Assembly: GCF_024055725.1 (NCBI RefSeq)
Contig: NZ_JAMXMX010000034.1
Location: 1-64,000, forward strand
Origin: Actinoallomurus spadix
Lineage (GTDB): Bacteria; Actinomycetota; Actinomycetes; Streptosporangiales; Streptosporangiaceae
Direction of reading: 5' to 3'
DNA length: 64,000 bases
Shown here one piece after another: positions 26,779 through 35,956 of this stretch (positions within the stretch are counted from its first letter, which is position 1; the number at the start of each line of letters is the position of its first letter). Under the pieces are notes generated by a model. It was not told where the DNA came from. It searched no databases and saw nothing but the letters and a program-made list of their open reading frames with translations. A program made the translations under genes and the position numbers.

Positions 26779-27528
26779 ATGGAGATACTGGGGGTCGACA
26801 TCGGCGGGTCCGGCATCAAGGGCGCGCCGGTCGACGTGGACAAGGGCGAGTTCACCCGGGACCGGCTGCGCCTTCCCACCCCGGACGGCGCGCCGCCGCA
26901 GGAGGTGGCGCGGACCGTCGCGGAGATCGTCGCGCACTTCGGCTGGACGGGGCCCGTGGGCGTGACCTTCCCGGGCGTGGTCACCGACGGCGTCGTCCGC
27001 ACGGCGGCCAACCTCGGCGACGCGTGGATCGACCTGGCCGCGCGCGACCTGTTCGCGGAGGCGAGCGGGGCGCCCGTGACCCTGCTCAACGACGCCGACG
27101 CCGCCGGGGTCGCGGAGATGACCTTCGGCGTCGGGCGCGGCCGGCCGGGCACGGTCCTCATGCTCACGCTCGGCACCGGGGTCGGCAGCGCGCTGTTCCT
27201 CGACGGCAGGCTCGTGCCGAACACCGAGCTCGGGCACATCGAGATCCGCGGCAAGGACGCCGAGCGGCGCGCCTCCGCGCACGCCCGTGAGGTCCACGAC
27301 TGGGGCTGGCACGACTGGGCGAAACGGCTGGGGGAGTATCTGCGGCGGGTCGAGGACCTGCTGTACCCGTCGCTGATCATCCTGGGCGGCGGCGTGAGCA
27401 GGAAGGCCGACCGTTTCGTGCCCCTCCTGGAGGGCGTGCGGACCCCGGTCATCCCCGCCGAGCTGCACAACGACGCGGGCATCATCGGCGCCGCCATGGC
27501 CGCGGTACCCGCTGCGGGAAGAACCTGA
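26779..27528 (+). CDS. ppgK: Polyphosphate glucokinase
   Basis: A 249-residue ROK-fold enzyme that phosphorylates glucose with polyphosphate (or ATP), a hallmark of actinobacteria. The phosphate-binding loop is GVDIGGSGIKGAPVD, the glucose loop has LNDADAAGVAEMTFGVGRG with the catalytic Asp, and LTLGTGVGSALFLDG and NTELGHIEI follow, as in characterised PPGK enzymes. A Trp-rich VHDWGWHDWAKRLGEYLRRV helix completes the family signature. AGGTAGG precedes the ATG. It is followed after 24 bases by npdG. Confidence 0.96.
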   Translation: MEILGVDIGGSGIKGAPVDVDKGEFTRDRLRLPTPDGAPPQEVARTVAEIVAHFGWTGPVGVTFPGVVTDGVVRTAANLGDAWIDLAARDLFAEASGAPVTLLNDADAAGVAEMTFGVGRGRPGTVLMLTLGTGVGSALFLDGRLVPNTELGHIEIRGKDAERRASAHAREVHDWGWHDWAKRLGEYLRRVEDLLYPSLIILGGGVSRKADRFVPLLEGVRTPVIPAELHNDAGIIGAAMAAVPAAGRT

Positions 27529-27552
27529 GGCGGCCTGGCAGGATCATCGTCC

Positions 27553-28233
27553 ATGAGCACTCAGCACGCGGATCTGCCCGACGTCAGCGGCCTGTCCGTC
27601 GGGATCCTGGGCGGCACCGGCGACCAGGGGAAGGGACTGGCGCGCCGGTTCGCCCTCGCCGGCCACAACGTGATCATCGGATCGCGGAACGCCGAACGCG
27701 CCCAGCAGGCCGCCGAGAGCCTCGGCGAGGGCCTGACCGTCCGGGGCGCGGAGAACGCCGTCGTCGCCCGGGAGTCCGACCTCGTCATCGTGGCCGTGCC
27801 GTACGACGGCCATAAGGCGCTCCTGGAGTCCCTCCAGGACGAGCTGGCCGGCAAGATCGTGATCGACTGCGTCAATCCGCTCGGCTTCGACAAGCAGGGC
27901 GCCTACGCGCTGCCCGTCGAGGAGGGCAGCGCCGCCCAGCAGGCCGCCGCCGCCCTGCCCGGCAGCACCGTCGTCGCGGCCTTCCACCACGTCTCGGCCG
28001 TGACGCTCCTCGACCCGGCCGTCGACGAGGTCGACCTCGACGTCCTCGTCCTCGGCGACGACCGGGAGGCCACGAACACGGTGCAGGCCCTCGCCGGCCG
28101 GATCGGCGGCGTGCGCGGCGTCTACGGCGGGCGGCTCCGCAACGCCGGCCAGGTCGAGGCGTTCACCGCCAACCTGATCTCCATCAACCGGCGGTACAAG
28201 GCGCACGCGGGCCTGCGGGTGACCGACGTATGA
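27553..28233 (+). CDS. npdG: NADPH-dependent F420 reductase
   Basis: A 226-residue oxidoreductase of the F420H2:NADP+ oxidoreductase (Fno/NpdG) family, which moves hydride between NADP(H) and the deazaflavin F420. The Rossmann loop LSVGILGGTGDQGKGLARR followed by IIGSRNAERAQ is the family signature, and AAFHHVSAVTLLDP and AGRIGGVRGVYGGRLRNAGQ match the F420 side. It overlaps the next gene by four bases (ATGA-type coupling). F420 in actinomycetes supports redox enzymes and antibiotic synthesis. No F420 biosynthesis gene is present in the window. Confidence 0.92.
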   Translation: MSTQHADLPDVSGLSVGILGGTGDQGKGLARRFALAGHNVIIGSRNAERAQQAAESLGEGLTVRGAENAVVARESDLVIVAVPYDGHKALLESLQDELAGKIVIDCVNPLGFDKQGAYALPVEEGSAAQQAAAALPGSTVVAAFHHVSAVTLLDPAVDEVDLDVLVLGDDREATNTVQALAGRIGGVRGVYGGRLRNAGQVEAFTANLISINRRYKAHAGLRVTDV

Positions 28234-29192
28234 GGTTCGTGGTCTACGGCGCGGGCGCGGTCGGCGGCGTCATCGGAGCACGGCTCTTCCAGCAGGGCCA
28301 CGACGTCACCCTCATCGCCCGCGGCGCGCAGTACGAGGCCGTGCGCGACCGGGGACTGCGCCTCGACACCCCCGAGGAGAGCGTCACCCTGCCCGTCCCG
28401 GTCGTCGACCGGCCGTCGAAGGTGACCTTCCAGCCCGATGACGTCGTCCTGCTCGCGATGAAGACGCAGGACACCCTGCCGGCGCTGGCCGAGCTGGCGG
28501 CGGTCGCACCACCGTACATCGTCGTCGCCTGCGCCCAGAACGGCGTGGAGAACGAGCGCCTCGCCCTCCGGCGCTTCGCCCGCGTGTACGGGATCTGCGT
28601 CCTGCTGCCGTCGGCGTTCTCCGAACCCGGTGTCGTCGAGGCGTACCTCGCCCCGCAGACGGGCAGCCTGGACGTCGGCCGGTACCCCGCCGGGACGGAC
28701 GGCCCGGCCGAGTCCCTCGCGGCGGCCTTCGCGGGCGCGACCTTCGCGTCGAAGGCACGGCCGGACATCATGCGCTACAAGTACGGCAAGCTCGTCTCGA
28801 ATCTGAACAACGCCGTCGAGGTGGTCATCGGGCCCGGCGAACAGGGCGCGGACATCGAGCGGCTCGCCCGGGAAGAGGGCGAGGCCTGCCTGCGGGCGGC
28901 GGGCATCGACGCGGCCGCCGGCGTCGCCATCGTCTCCCGGATCCGCCCGATCCGCGGGCGCGAGCGCGGCGGCGGCTCGTCGTACCAGAGCCTGCGCCGG
29001 GGCACCGGCAGCATCGAGACCGACTACCTGAACGGCGAGATCGTCCTGCTGGGCCGGGAACACGGCGTGCCGACCCCGGTCAACGACCTGCTGCGGCGGC
29101 TGGCGAACCGGATGGCCCACGAGGGCCTGCAGCCGGGACTGATGACGCCGGAGGAGTTCCTGGCCGCGCTGGACGGGCCTGCGCCGGGATGA
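28230..29192 (+). CDS. Ketopantoate reductase family protein (PanE/ApbA)
   Basis: A 320-residue NADPH-dependent reductase. The N-terminal Rossmann loop FVVYGAGAVGGVIGARLFQQ and the catalytic lysine region IMRYKYGKLVSNLNNAVEVV are as in 2-dehydropantoate 2-reductase, and the C-terminal helical domain carries SIETDYLNGEIVLLGREHGV with the substrate-binding Glu. It may make pantoate for CoA, which would fit with panB 7 kb away, but paralogues act on other 2-keto acids and the first domain is divergent, so a symbol is withheld. Start overlaps the npdG stop. Confidence 0.87.
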   Translation: MRFVVYGAGAVGGVIGARLFQQGHDVTLIARGAQYEAVRDRGLRLDTPEESVTLPVPVVDRPSKVTFQPDDVVLLAMKTQDTLPALAELAAVAPPYIVVACAQNGVENERLALRRFARVYGICVLLPSAFSEPGVVEAYLAPQTGSLDVGRYPAGTDGPAESLAAAFAGATFASKARPDIMRYKYGKLVSNLNNAVEVVIGPGEQGADIERLAREEGEACLRAAGIDAAAGVAIVSRIRPIRGRERGGGSSYQSLRRGTGSIETDYLNGEIVLLGREHGVPTPVNDLLRRLANRMAHEGLQPGLMTPEEFLAALDGPAPG

Positions 29193-29474
29193 CCGCACGG
29201 CCGTGCGGCGTTCCGGTCCGGGCCGCCGACCTCGGCGCCCCGCTCGATCGCGACCGGACGGTCCGCCGCGTGGTCTCCCTCGTGCCTGGTCGTCCTGCCC
29301 GACGAGCCGTACGCCTTCTCCGCGGCGCACGGGCCGGAGATGTCCCCCGGCCTCCCGGTGGCCCTCGTGAGCGGCCGGCACCTGGAGTGGTATGGGCCGT
29401 CGCTCACGGAGGCGCGGGGGGTCCTCAGCGCGACGCTGCCGCGTTCCGGCCCCGCCTCCAGTCCACGGCCATGA
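29189..29474 (+). pseudogene. Remnant of a BtuF-like helical-backbone metal receptor gene
   Basis: Two separated pieces of one family are fused here. Positions about 29205-29285 encode DLGAPLDRDRTVRRVVSLVP, the start of actinobacterial helical-backbone metal receptors (periplasmic binding fold, cobalamin/iron chelates). Directly after it, in another frame from 29286, comes LVVLPDEPYAFSAAHGPEMS, then PVALVSGRHLEWYGPSLTEA, the C-terminus of the same family, ending at TGA 29472. About 200 central codons are missing and the frame is shifted, so the gene is dead. The ATG overlaps the stop of the preceding reductase gene, suggesting it was once the third gene of that operon. Its last 50 bases overlap the end of the convergent HNH-like gene. 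Confidence 0.8.
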
Positions 29475-30087
29475 TCGTACGAGCGGCGGCGAGCGGCATC
29501 AGCCCCGCGCACACCTTCCTCTTCAGCGCGTTCTCGACCTCGTCCTTGCCGGCGGCGGTGCCCCCGCCGGCGTCGTAGCGGGGCTCGGGCCACAGGTTGC
29601 GCGGATCGCGCGGTGCCCCGCCGAGCTCCAGCGGGATCAGGTGGTCCTCTTCGTAGTCCGCGGGGTTCGTGTCGGTGTAGCCGTACTCGGCGATCTGCCG
29701 GCGCTTGAGCGCGTTCGTGTAGGACACCGGCGGCCGTACGGTCCTGGTCCAGCCGGCCACGCAGATCGTCACGCCGATGGTCGCCTGTGTGACGTCCGGG
29801 TTGACCGCCCCGGGCTGACAGGCCGGATCGGGCAGCGGCAGGTAGGCCTGGGAACAGACCCCGTCCCGTCCCGGCGGACCGCCGGCGGCCGGGGTGGCGA
29901 CGGCATGAGCGGCGGGCCGGCGCGGAGCGGCCGGGGCGGCGGCGTGGGCGGCGGAGCGGCCCGGAGCGGCCGGGGTCGCGGTGGCATGGGCGGCCGGAGC
30001 GACCGGGTGCGCGGCCCTGGCAGGGGCGCTCGCGGTGGTGACCAGGGCGGCGGTCGTGGACAGGACGATGACGAAGACACGTGGCAT
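29425..30087 (-). CDS. Secreted protein with HNH-like core
   Basis: A 220-residue exported protein. A Sec signal (MPRVFVIVLSTTAALVTTAS) is followed by an Ala/Pro/His-rich low-complexity stretch to about residue 75, with repeated AAHA and PAAP units. The mature domain holds two likely disulfides (GVCSQAYL, DPACQPG) and the block YEEDHLIPLELGGAPRDPRN, then LWPEPRYDA, which matches the HNH/His-Me finger pattern of nuclease domains (D-H-x-I-P-L...GG...N-L). Whether it cuts DNA is unknown; secreted relatives in actinomycetes are unnamed. It ends inside the pseudogene remnant. Confidence 0.7.
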   Translation of the reverse strand: MPRVFVIVLSTTAALVTTASAPARAAHPVAPAAHATATPAAPGRSAAHAAAPAAPRRPAAHAVATPAAGGPPGRDGVCSQAYLPLPDPACQPGAVNPDVTQATIGVTICVAGWTRTVRPPVSYTNALKRRQIAEYGYTDTNPADYEEDHLIPLELGGAPRDPRNLWPEPRYDAGGGTAAGKDEVENALKRKVCAGLMPLAAARTIMAVDWRRGRNAAASR

Positions 30088-30212
30088 GGGAGTGCCCTTC
30101 GGACGGCGGGGGGTCGCCCCGCCGTCCGGGCACTCGTCCCTGACGGCTCGGACCGGTCGTCGGCTGTGGCGTTACACGGGAGTGGAGATCATCTACCCCA
30201 GCCGGTCGATCT

Positions 30213-31292
30213 TCAAAACGCTGCCGCGGCCGATGAGGGGACCGGCGGCACGGCTGCGTCCGCCTCGAGCGCGGCGAAGGCGTCCAGCACGGCGGCGCGG
30301 TCGTGGCCGGAGCCCAGCAGGAGATGCATGAGGACGCGGGCCTTGAGCGGGTCCAGGCGGGTGACCGCCAGGCCCGCGGGCGGTGTGGTGGGGGAGTGCA
30401 GGACGACCGGGATCCGCGCGGCGGTCTCGGCGAGGACCGGGACCAGCGCGTCGAGCGCGGCCTGTCCCGCGCGGGCGGCCACGACCAGCCCGGCACAGTC
30501 CCCGGCGAGCGTCCGCAGCAACCCGCCGTCGTCGCCGAGCGCCACGACGTGGAGCCCGACGCGCGGCGGCCGCCCGGCGAAGGGACCGCGGACCGTGAAC
30601 CTCCCGGGCGGGCGCCGCAGCAGACGCGGCGTCCCACCGGTCACCTGGCCCAGCGGCCCCGCCTCCGGCGAGGCGAACGCCGGAGCCGCGACGCCGGTCG
30701 CGGTGACGTGGCGGGCCGCGTGGATCTCCCCGTTCGCCACGACCACGCACCCGGGCCACTCCGGCCCGGCGGCCGCGACGGTGATGGCGTCGGTCAGGTC
30801 GGCCGGACCGCCCGAGGCGGCGACGAGGACGATGCGCGCGGCCGCCTCGTGCAGGAGTTCCAGCGCCCAGGCGGTCTCCGCGAGCGTCTCCGCCGGATGC
30901 ACGATGACGGCGCCGGCCGCCCCGTCAGCGGTCGCCTCGCCGACCGCACGGGCCAGGTCGCCGACCCCGGCGAACGTGGAGACGGGACCTGGGGCCGGGC
31001 GGCGCTCCACCCTGACCCCGTGCGGCGGGGACGGCGCGACGCCGGCGACCGGCGCGGACCCCTCGGGGTCGAACACGACGACGAGGCGGGGCATGACCTC
31101 CGGCTCGATCCCGTCACCGGCCCACTCGCCGACCGGGCCGATGCCGGTCACCGGAGACATGGTGGCCGGCAATGCGGCGTGACCGGGTGGCGCCGGCGGT
31201 GACGGGGCCTCGGCATCTGGTTCGCCTGCCGGGAGCGTGACCTGCCGCGACGGCGGGATCGGCCATGGCGGCGGGTTCAGGGGGGTGGCCAT
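30213..31292 (-). CDS. Asparaginase-like protein lacking catalytic threonines
   Basis: A 359-residue protein with a proline-rich N-terminal 60 residues, then a fold that follows type-I/II asparaginases: PRLVVVFDPEG, the block AGAVIVHPAETLAETAWALE, LVAASGGPADLTDAI, VVVANGEIHAARHVTATGVA and a final regulatory-type domain with VVLHSPTTPPAGLAV. In active enzymes the first strand carries TGGTIA and the second motif is HGTDTLEETA; here these are FDPEG and HPAETLAETA, so both nucleophile and Thr-Asp pair are gone. It is probably not an amidohydrolase. ATG 31292 is preferred because GGAGG lies nine bases upstream. Ligand binding or regulation is possible. Confidence 0.7.
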   Translation of the reverse strand: MATPLNPPPWPIPPSRQVTLPAGEPDAEAPSPPAPPGHAALPATMSPVTGIGPVGEWAGDGIEPEVMPRLVVVFDPEGSAPVAGVAPSPPHGVRVERRPAPGPVSTFAGVGDLARAVGEATADGAAGAVIVHPAETLAETAWALELLHEAAARIVLVAASGGPADLTDAITVAAAGPEWPGCVVVANGEIHAARHVTATGVAAPAFASPEAGPLGQVTGGTPRLLRRPPGRFTVRGPFAGRPPRVGLHVVALGDDGGLLRTLAGDCAGLVVAARAGQAALDALVPVLAETAARIPVVLHSPTTPPAGLAVTRLDPLKARVLMHLLLGSGHDRAAVLDAFAALEADAAVPPVPSSAAAAF

Positions 31293-31407
31293 CTTCGGCA
31301 TCCTCCGGCGTCACGCGGCGCCGGCGGCGTCCGCCTCATGATCAGACGACGGACGAAACCTAGTGCATGGCGAAGACGCTCGGGGGGAGTTGGCGCGAAT
31401 AACCCCG

Positions 31408-33477
31408 TCAGGTGGGGAGGTGGTGGGCCTCGCCGGGCCAGGAGCCGTCGGCGTCGTCCTCCTGACCGGGCAGCTCGAACTCGCACCAGACGACCTTGCC
31501 GTCGCGGACGGGGCGGGCGCCCCAGCGCTTGGCGAGCCGGCGCACGACCTGCAGGCCGCGCCCGCCCTCGTCGTCGTCGGCGGCCTGGCGTGCCCGGGGG
31601 AGCGCGTCGGCGTCGTCGCGCACCTCGCAGACCAGCGTGCGGTCGCGCAGCAGCCGCAGCTCGATGTCGCCCGCGGCGTAGCGCAGGGCGTTGGTCACCA
31701 GCTCCGACACCGCGAGCTCGGTGCTGAAGGACAGCTCCTCATGGCCCCAGCGTTCAAGCGTCTCACGGACCCGGACCCGGGCGTCCCGTACCGCGGACGG
31801 CAGGGCGGGCAGCCGCCAGGAGACGACATGACCGGCGGGCAGGCGGCGCAGGCGGGCGATGAGCACGGCGATGTCATCGCGGTCATGGTCGGCGTAGGCG
31901 CTATCGAGGGTGGCCTTGGCCAGCTCCTCCAAGGGCCGGAACAGCGCGTCCGCGCCGAACAGCCCCCGCAGCCGGGAGAGGCCGTCGTCGATGTCCTGGC
32001 CGCGGTTCTCCACGAGCCCGTCGGTGTAGAGGACGAGGACGCTGCCGTCCCCGACGGTGAACTTACGGGTCTCGATGACACCTTCGCCGACTCCGAGCGG
32101 CGGGGCGGGCGGGACGTCGAGGAACTCGCTGGTGCCGTTGGGGCGCAGCAGCAGCGGCGGCAGGTGCCCCGCGGAGGCGATCTCACAGGTGCCGGCGGTC
32201 GCGTCGTACACGGCGTACACGCAGGTGGCGAAGGCGGGTTCGCGCTCGCCGATCTCCCGCATCAGCGCGTCGAGTTGCTGCAGGCCGTCCGCGGGGGAGA
32301 GCTCGAGGTTGACGATGGTCCGCAGGGCGGTGCGCAGGCGGCCCATCGTGACGGCGGCGCGGACGCCGTGACCGGCGACGTCGCCGACGATGAGGGCGAC
32401 GCGCCCGCCGGGCAGCGCGATCGACTCGTACCAGTCGCCGCCGACCTCGATGAGCTGGTTGCCCGGCAGGTAACGGTGCCGGACGGCGACGCTGGACGGG
32501 GCGGTGAGGCCGGTGGGCAGCATGCTCCGCTGGAGGGTGAGGGCGGTCGCGCGTTCGCGGCTGTAGTGGCGGGCGTTGTCGATGTAGAGCGCGGCGCGGG
32601 CGGCGAACTCCATCCCGAGTTCGACGTCGTAGGCGTCGAAGGGGCGGTGGGCCGGGCTCCGGGTGCAGACGAGGAATCCCAGTGTCGTGCCCCGGGCGAT
32701 CAGCGGCAGCACGACCATGGAGGTGTCGGCGAGGAGCTTGGCGACGGGTTTGCGCCGCCACAGCCGGGCGGTCCGCCTGGCGACCTTCCCGTCGAGGTGG
32801 GAGACCAGCACGGGCTCGCCGGTGGCCATGCAGCGGGTGTACGGGGTGTCGGGCGGATAGGTGAGGACCTCCCCGGTCGGGAAGGCGGAGTTCCAGCGGG
32901 GGTCGGGCTCGTCGGAGGCGATGGCGAGCCGGCGCAGCACCGTGGTGCCGTCCGCAGCGATCGAGGGCTGCTCGTCGGCGGCGACGATGGCCTCCTGGAT
33001 GAGGACGCCGGCGGAGTTGCAAAAGTGGGGGACGACGACGTCGGCGAGCTCGCGGGCCATCTGGTCGAGGTCGAGGGTGGCGCCGATCCGCACGAGCGCG
33101 TCATCCAGCATCGCCCGGCGCATCAGGGCCGGGTCGGTGAAGCGTTCGAGGTCCGTCACGGCGACCCGGACCGTCATCAGGTCGACCGGGTCGGCGGCGG
33201 TGGCGTGCATCGGCTGGACGGTGACGACGGCGTTGCGCGGGTCGCCGTCCGCGGCGCGCAGACCGAGGACGGCGGTGCGTTCGTGGCGGTCGGCGAGGGC
33301 GTCGAGGAGCCCGGTCAGGGCCTCCTTGCTCTCGTCGGTGAACAGGCCGCTCACGTCGGCGCCGACGAGCTCCTCGGGGGTACGGCCGAGCACGCCGGAG
33401 GAGTTCTGCCCGCACTGGAGGACCCGGCCGGCCCGGCCGATGCCGAGCACCAGGGTCCTCGCCGAAGAGTCGGCCAT
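31408..33477 (-). CDS. PAS-GAF-SpoIIE phosphatase with C-terminal histidine-kinase-like ATPase
   Basis: A 689-residue signalling protein. A PAS-like start (LGRTPEELVGADVSGLFTDE) is followed by a GAF domain, then a PP2C-type SpoIIE phosphatase (VGGDWYESIALPGGRVALIV, then GDVAGHGVRAAVTMGRLR and LYTDGLVENRG) with the metal-binding aspartates. The C-terminal HATPase_c module (STELAVSELVTNALRYAAGD, then DDDEGGRGLQVVRRLAKRWG) matches anti-sigma RsbW-type kinases. Such fusions in actinomycetes both phosphorylate and dephosphorylate anti-anti-sigma factors, controlling stress sigma factors. No partner STAS or sigma gene lies next to it. Confidence 0.93.
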   Translation of the reverse strand: MADSSARTLVLGIGRAGRVLQCGQNSSGVLGRTPEELVGADVSGLFTDESKEALTGLLDALADRHERTAVLGLRAADGDPRNAVVTVQPMHATAADPVDLMTVRVAVTDLERFTDPALMRRAMLDDALVRIGATLDLDQMARELADVVVPHFCNSAGVLIQEAIVAADEQPSIAADGTTVLRRLAIASDEPDPRWNSAFPTGEVLTYPPDTPYTRCMATGEPVLVSHLDGKVARRTARLWRRKPVAKLLADTSMVVLPLIARGTTLGFLVCTRSPAHRPFDAYDVELGMEFAARAALYIDNARHYSRERATALTLQRSMLPTGLTAPSSVAVRHRYLPGNQLIEVGGDWYESIALPGGRVALIVGDVAGHGVRAAVTMGRLRTALRTIVNLELSPADGLQQLDALMREIGEREPAFATCVYAVYDATAGTCEIASAGHLPPLLLRPNGTSEFLDVPPAPPLGVGEGVIETRKFTVGDGSVLVLYTDGLVENRGQDIDDGLSRLRGLFGADALFRPLEELAKATLDSAYADHDRDDIAVLIARLRRLPAGHVVSWRLPALPSAVRDARVRVRETLERWGHEELSFSTELAVSELVTNALRYAAGDIELRLLRDRTLVCEVRDDADALPRARQAADDDEGGRGLQVVRRLAKRWGARPVRDGKVVWCEFELPGQEDDADGSWPGEAHHLPT

Positions 33478-33565
33478 CCGCCGGAGTCCTTCCTGTGGAC
33501 CGTCATCCCCCGAGTAAAAGTATGGCCAAAGCCGCTCGGCGGAGGAAGATCATTGCCGCTCCGGT

Positions 33566-34174
33566 TCAGTGTGCCGCGAACCCCGCCAGGACGGCGTCGA
33601 CGATCCGCTCGGCGAAGTCCACCGGGACCGGACCGGCGCCGGCGGCCCGGGCCCGGTGGGTGATCGTACCGGTGATGATCCACTGAGCCAGCTCGACGTC
33701 CAGGTCGGGGCGGAGCTCCCCGGAGGCGATGCCCCGCCGCAGCGCCGCCCGCATGACCTCGCGCCGGGGCTCGATGACCTCGCGGGTGACCCGTTCCACC
33801 AGCTCCGGATAGCGCTCGGCGCTGCCGAGGACGCTCCAGTAGCAGTCGACCCGCTTCTTGTCGCTCTTGTCGGCGACGAAGGCGCGGGCGATGGCGATGA
33901 GGTCCTCGCGGACCGACACGCCCCGTGGTTCGGGCAGCGGCTCCTTCAACGCGGCGAGCGCGTCGATGATGAGCGCCTCCTTGTTGGGCCACCGGCGGTA
34001 GATCGTCGTCTTGCCGACGCCCGCACGCGCGGCGACCGCCTCGATGGAGACGCCCGCCACCCCGCCCTCCTCGGCGAGGAGGTCCAGGGTGGCGTCGACG
34101 ATCGCCTTCGCTGCGCGCTCGCTGCGCGGCCGGCCCGGCGGCCGCGCGGAGCACTGGTCAGTGGTGTGCGTCAT
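33566..34174 (-). CDS. TetR-family repressor (partner of adjacent MFS efflux pump)
   Basis: A 202-residue regulator. The TetR helix-turn-helix spans about residues 20-65 ([20 protein letters not shown] then [12 protein letters not shown]). The C-terminal half is a ligand-binding domain ([19 protein letters not shown], then [20 protein letters not shown]). The gene follows the MFS pump by 14 bases on the same strand, a common efflux operon in which the repressor senses a pump substrate. Two copies of a GATACG...CGTTTC element upstream of the pump are the likely operators. Confidence 0.92.
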   Translation of the reverse strand: MTHTTDQCSARPPGRPRSERAAKAIVDATLDLLAEEGGVAGVSIEAVAARAGVGKTTIYRRWPNKEALIIDALAALKEPLPEPRGVSVREDLIAIARAFVADKSDKKRVDCYWSVLGSAERYPELVERVTREVIEPRREVMRAALRRGIASGELRPDLDVELAQWIITGTITHRARAAGAGPVPVDFAERIVDAVLAGFAAH

Positions 34175-34188
34175 GACGCTTCACCGTC

Positions 34189-35748
34189 TCACACCTCGAC
34201 GGCTTCGCGCTGTTCGACCTGGGGGATGTCGGGTTCGGCCGCCGGCCGGCCCGGCATCCACTTCAGGACGACGAGGGCTCCGAGGAAGGCCACCGCGGCG
34301 GAGATCGCCGAGGTGATGTGCATGGCGTGGACGAACGCGTCGTGCGCCGGGGGGAGGAGCGCCCGGCCCGCCGGCCCGAGCTTCTCGGCCACGCCGGTGG
34401 TGGCGCCGATGTCCGACCCGGCCACGGCGCGCAGTCCCTCGGGCAGCGTGGTCAGGTGCGGCTTCATGCCGTCGCGGTAGATGGAGGCGACCAGGGAGCC
34501 CAGGAGGGCGGTGCCGAGCGCGACCGCGACCTGACGGGCGATGTTGTTGATCGCCGAGCCGGATCCGGCCTGTTCACGCGGCAGCACCGACATGACGGCG
34601 GTGGTGGCCGGGGTCATCACCAGGGCCATGCCCGCGCCCTGCACGAAGAACGTGATCTCCAGGATCCAGATCGGGTTGTGGACCGCGGCGAAGTGGTAGC
34701 TGAGCAGTGCCAGCGCGACCATCGTCAGCCCGGTTGCGGCGACCGGCCTGGCGCCGTACCGGGCGACCAGCCCGGCGCTGCGCGGCGAGAAGATCATCTG
34801 GCCGGCGGCCAGCGGTAGCGTGAGCAGGCCCGCCTGCAGCGGGGAGTAGCCGCGGACGTCCTGCAGGTAGAGCGAGATGAACAGGAAGACGCCGCCCAGC
34901 GCGAAGAACACCAGCGCGATGGCGCCGACGGACGCCGACAGCCGACCGTCGCGGAACAGCCGCACGTTGAGGGACGGGTGCTCGATTCGGGACTCGTACC
35001 AGATGAACACCGCGAGGAGCGCGACACCGGCGAGCACGGAGCCGTAGACGGACGGCGCGGTCACGGTCGCCTTGTCGCCGCCCTCGATGATCCCGTAGGT
35101 GAGGAGGATCAGGCCGGCGATCGACAGGAGCACACCACCGAAGTCGATCCTCGCGCGGATCGGGCTCCGGGACTCGGGAACGAGGAACGCGATGCCGATC
35201 ACGCCGGCGATGACGAACGGGACGTTGATGAGGAAGACCGAACCCCACCAGAAGTGGTCGAGGAGCAGGCCGCCGGTGATGGGCCCGATGGCGACGCCGA
35301 TACCGACGGCGCCGGCCCACAGGCCGATGGCGCGGGCGCGCTCCTGCGGCTCGAAGACGTTCGTGATGATCGACAGGGTCTGCGGCATGACCGCCGCGCC
35401 GCCGAAGCCCATCGCCGCGCGGGCGAGGATCAGCTGGTCGGGGGTCTGCGCCAGCGAGGACAGCAGTGAGGCCAGGCCGAACAGTGACATGCCGATCATC
35501 AGCATGCGCTTGCGGCCGATCCGGTCGCCGAGCACGCCGAACGTGAACAGCAGGCCGGCGAACACGAGCGTGTAGGAGTTGATGGCCCATTCGAGCTGGC
35601 CCTGGGTGGCGCCGAGGCCGTCGCGGGGGTCCGCGATCGTCTTCAGGGCGACGTTGAGGATCGTGTTGTCGAGCACGATGACGAGCAGGCTGACGATGAG
35701 GACGCCGAGGATGCTCCAGCGTCTCCGGTGAATGGTCTGGGGATCCAT
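34189..35748 (-). CDS. DHA2-family MFS multidrug efflux transporter
   Basis: A 519-residue pump with fourteen helices. The DHA2 signature [20 protein letters not shown] with the helix-1 aspartate, motif A ([18 protein letters not shown]) and motif C ([18 protein letters not shown]) are intact. EmrB/QacA/LfrA relatives export cationic dyes and antibiotics by proton antiport. The ATG 35748 has AGGG upstream. It heads an operon with a TetR gene. A direct-repeat pair in the 5' region fits repressor control. The drug exported cannot be told from sequence. Confidence 0.92.
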   Translation of the reverse strand: MDPQTIHRRRWSILGVLIVSLLVIVLDNTILNVALKTIADPRDGLGATQGQLEWAINSYTLVFAGLLFTFGVLGDRIGRKRMLMIGMSLFGLASLLSSLAQTPDQLILARAAMGFGGAAVMPQTLSIITNVFEPQERARAIGLWAGAVGIGVAIGPITGGLLLDHFWWGSVFLINVPFVIAGVIGIAFLVPESRSPIRARIDFGGVLLSIAGLILLTYGIIEGGDKATVTAPSVYGSVLAGVALLAVFIWYESRIEHPSLNVRLFRDGRLSASVGAIALVFFALGGVFLFISLYLQDVRGYSPLQAGLLTLPLAAGQMIFSPRSAGLVARYGARPVAATGLTMVALALLSYHFAAVHNPIWILEITFFVQGAGMALVMTPATTAVMSVLPREQAGSGSAINNIARQVAVALGTALLGSLVASIYRDGMKPHLTTLPEGLRAVAGSDIGATTGVAEKLGPAGRALLPPAHDAFVHAMHITSAISAAVAFLGALVVLKWMPGRPAAEPDIPQVEQREAVEV

Positions 35749-35770
35749 GAGGCCCTTCGAAGGAGGAATA

Positions 35771-35844
35771 GATACGAGTCCGTGTCGTTTCTTAACGATG
35801 CACAGCCTAGGGCGGATCGATCCGATACGCAACTGTACCGTTTC
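35771..35844. promoter_or_regulatory. Two-copy TetR-type operator upstream of the efflux operon
   Basis: Two 21-base elements, 35771-35791 and 35824-35844, share GATACG-N3-C-N-GT-NN-CGTTTC; each is an imperfect inverted repeat (GATACG against GAAACG). Between them a perfect 12-base palindrome CGGATCGATCCG (35813-35824) touches the second copy. They lie 20-100 bases before the pump start and before panB on the other strand. Confidence 0.55.
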
Positions 35845-35956
35845 GAAAGTCGGAGAGGGTTCGGGGAAGGACCGGGCTGTACGACTCGTTGACCTCATGG
35901 GATCATCGATCTCGTCCGGGGACGCCACCGTGGCGCCTCGAGGCAGGAGGTTTCCG

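Noticed and set aside
31363-33663. Long plus-strand frame opposite the SpoIIE-type phosphatase
   Set aside because: It mirrors the codon positions of the real minus-strand gene and encodes repetitive Gly/Val/Asp text without recognisable domains.
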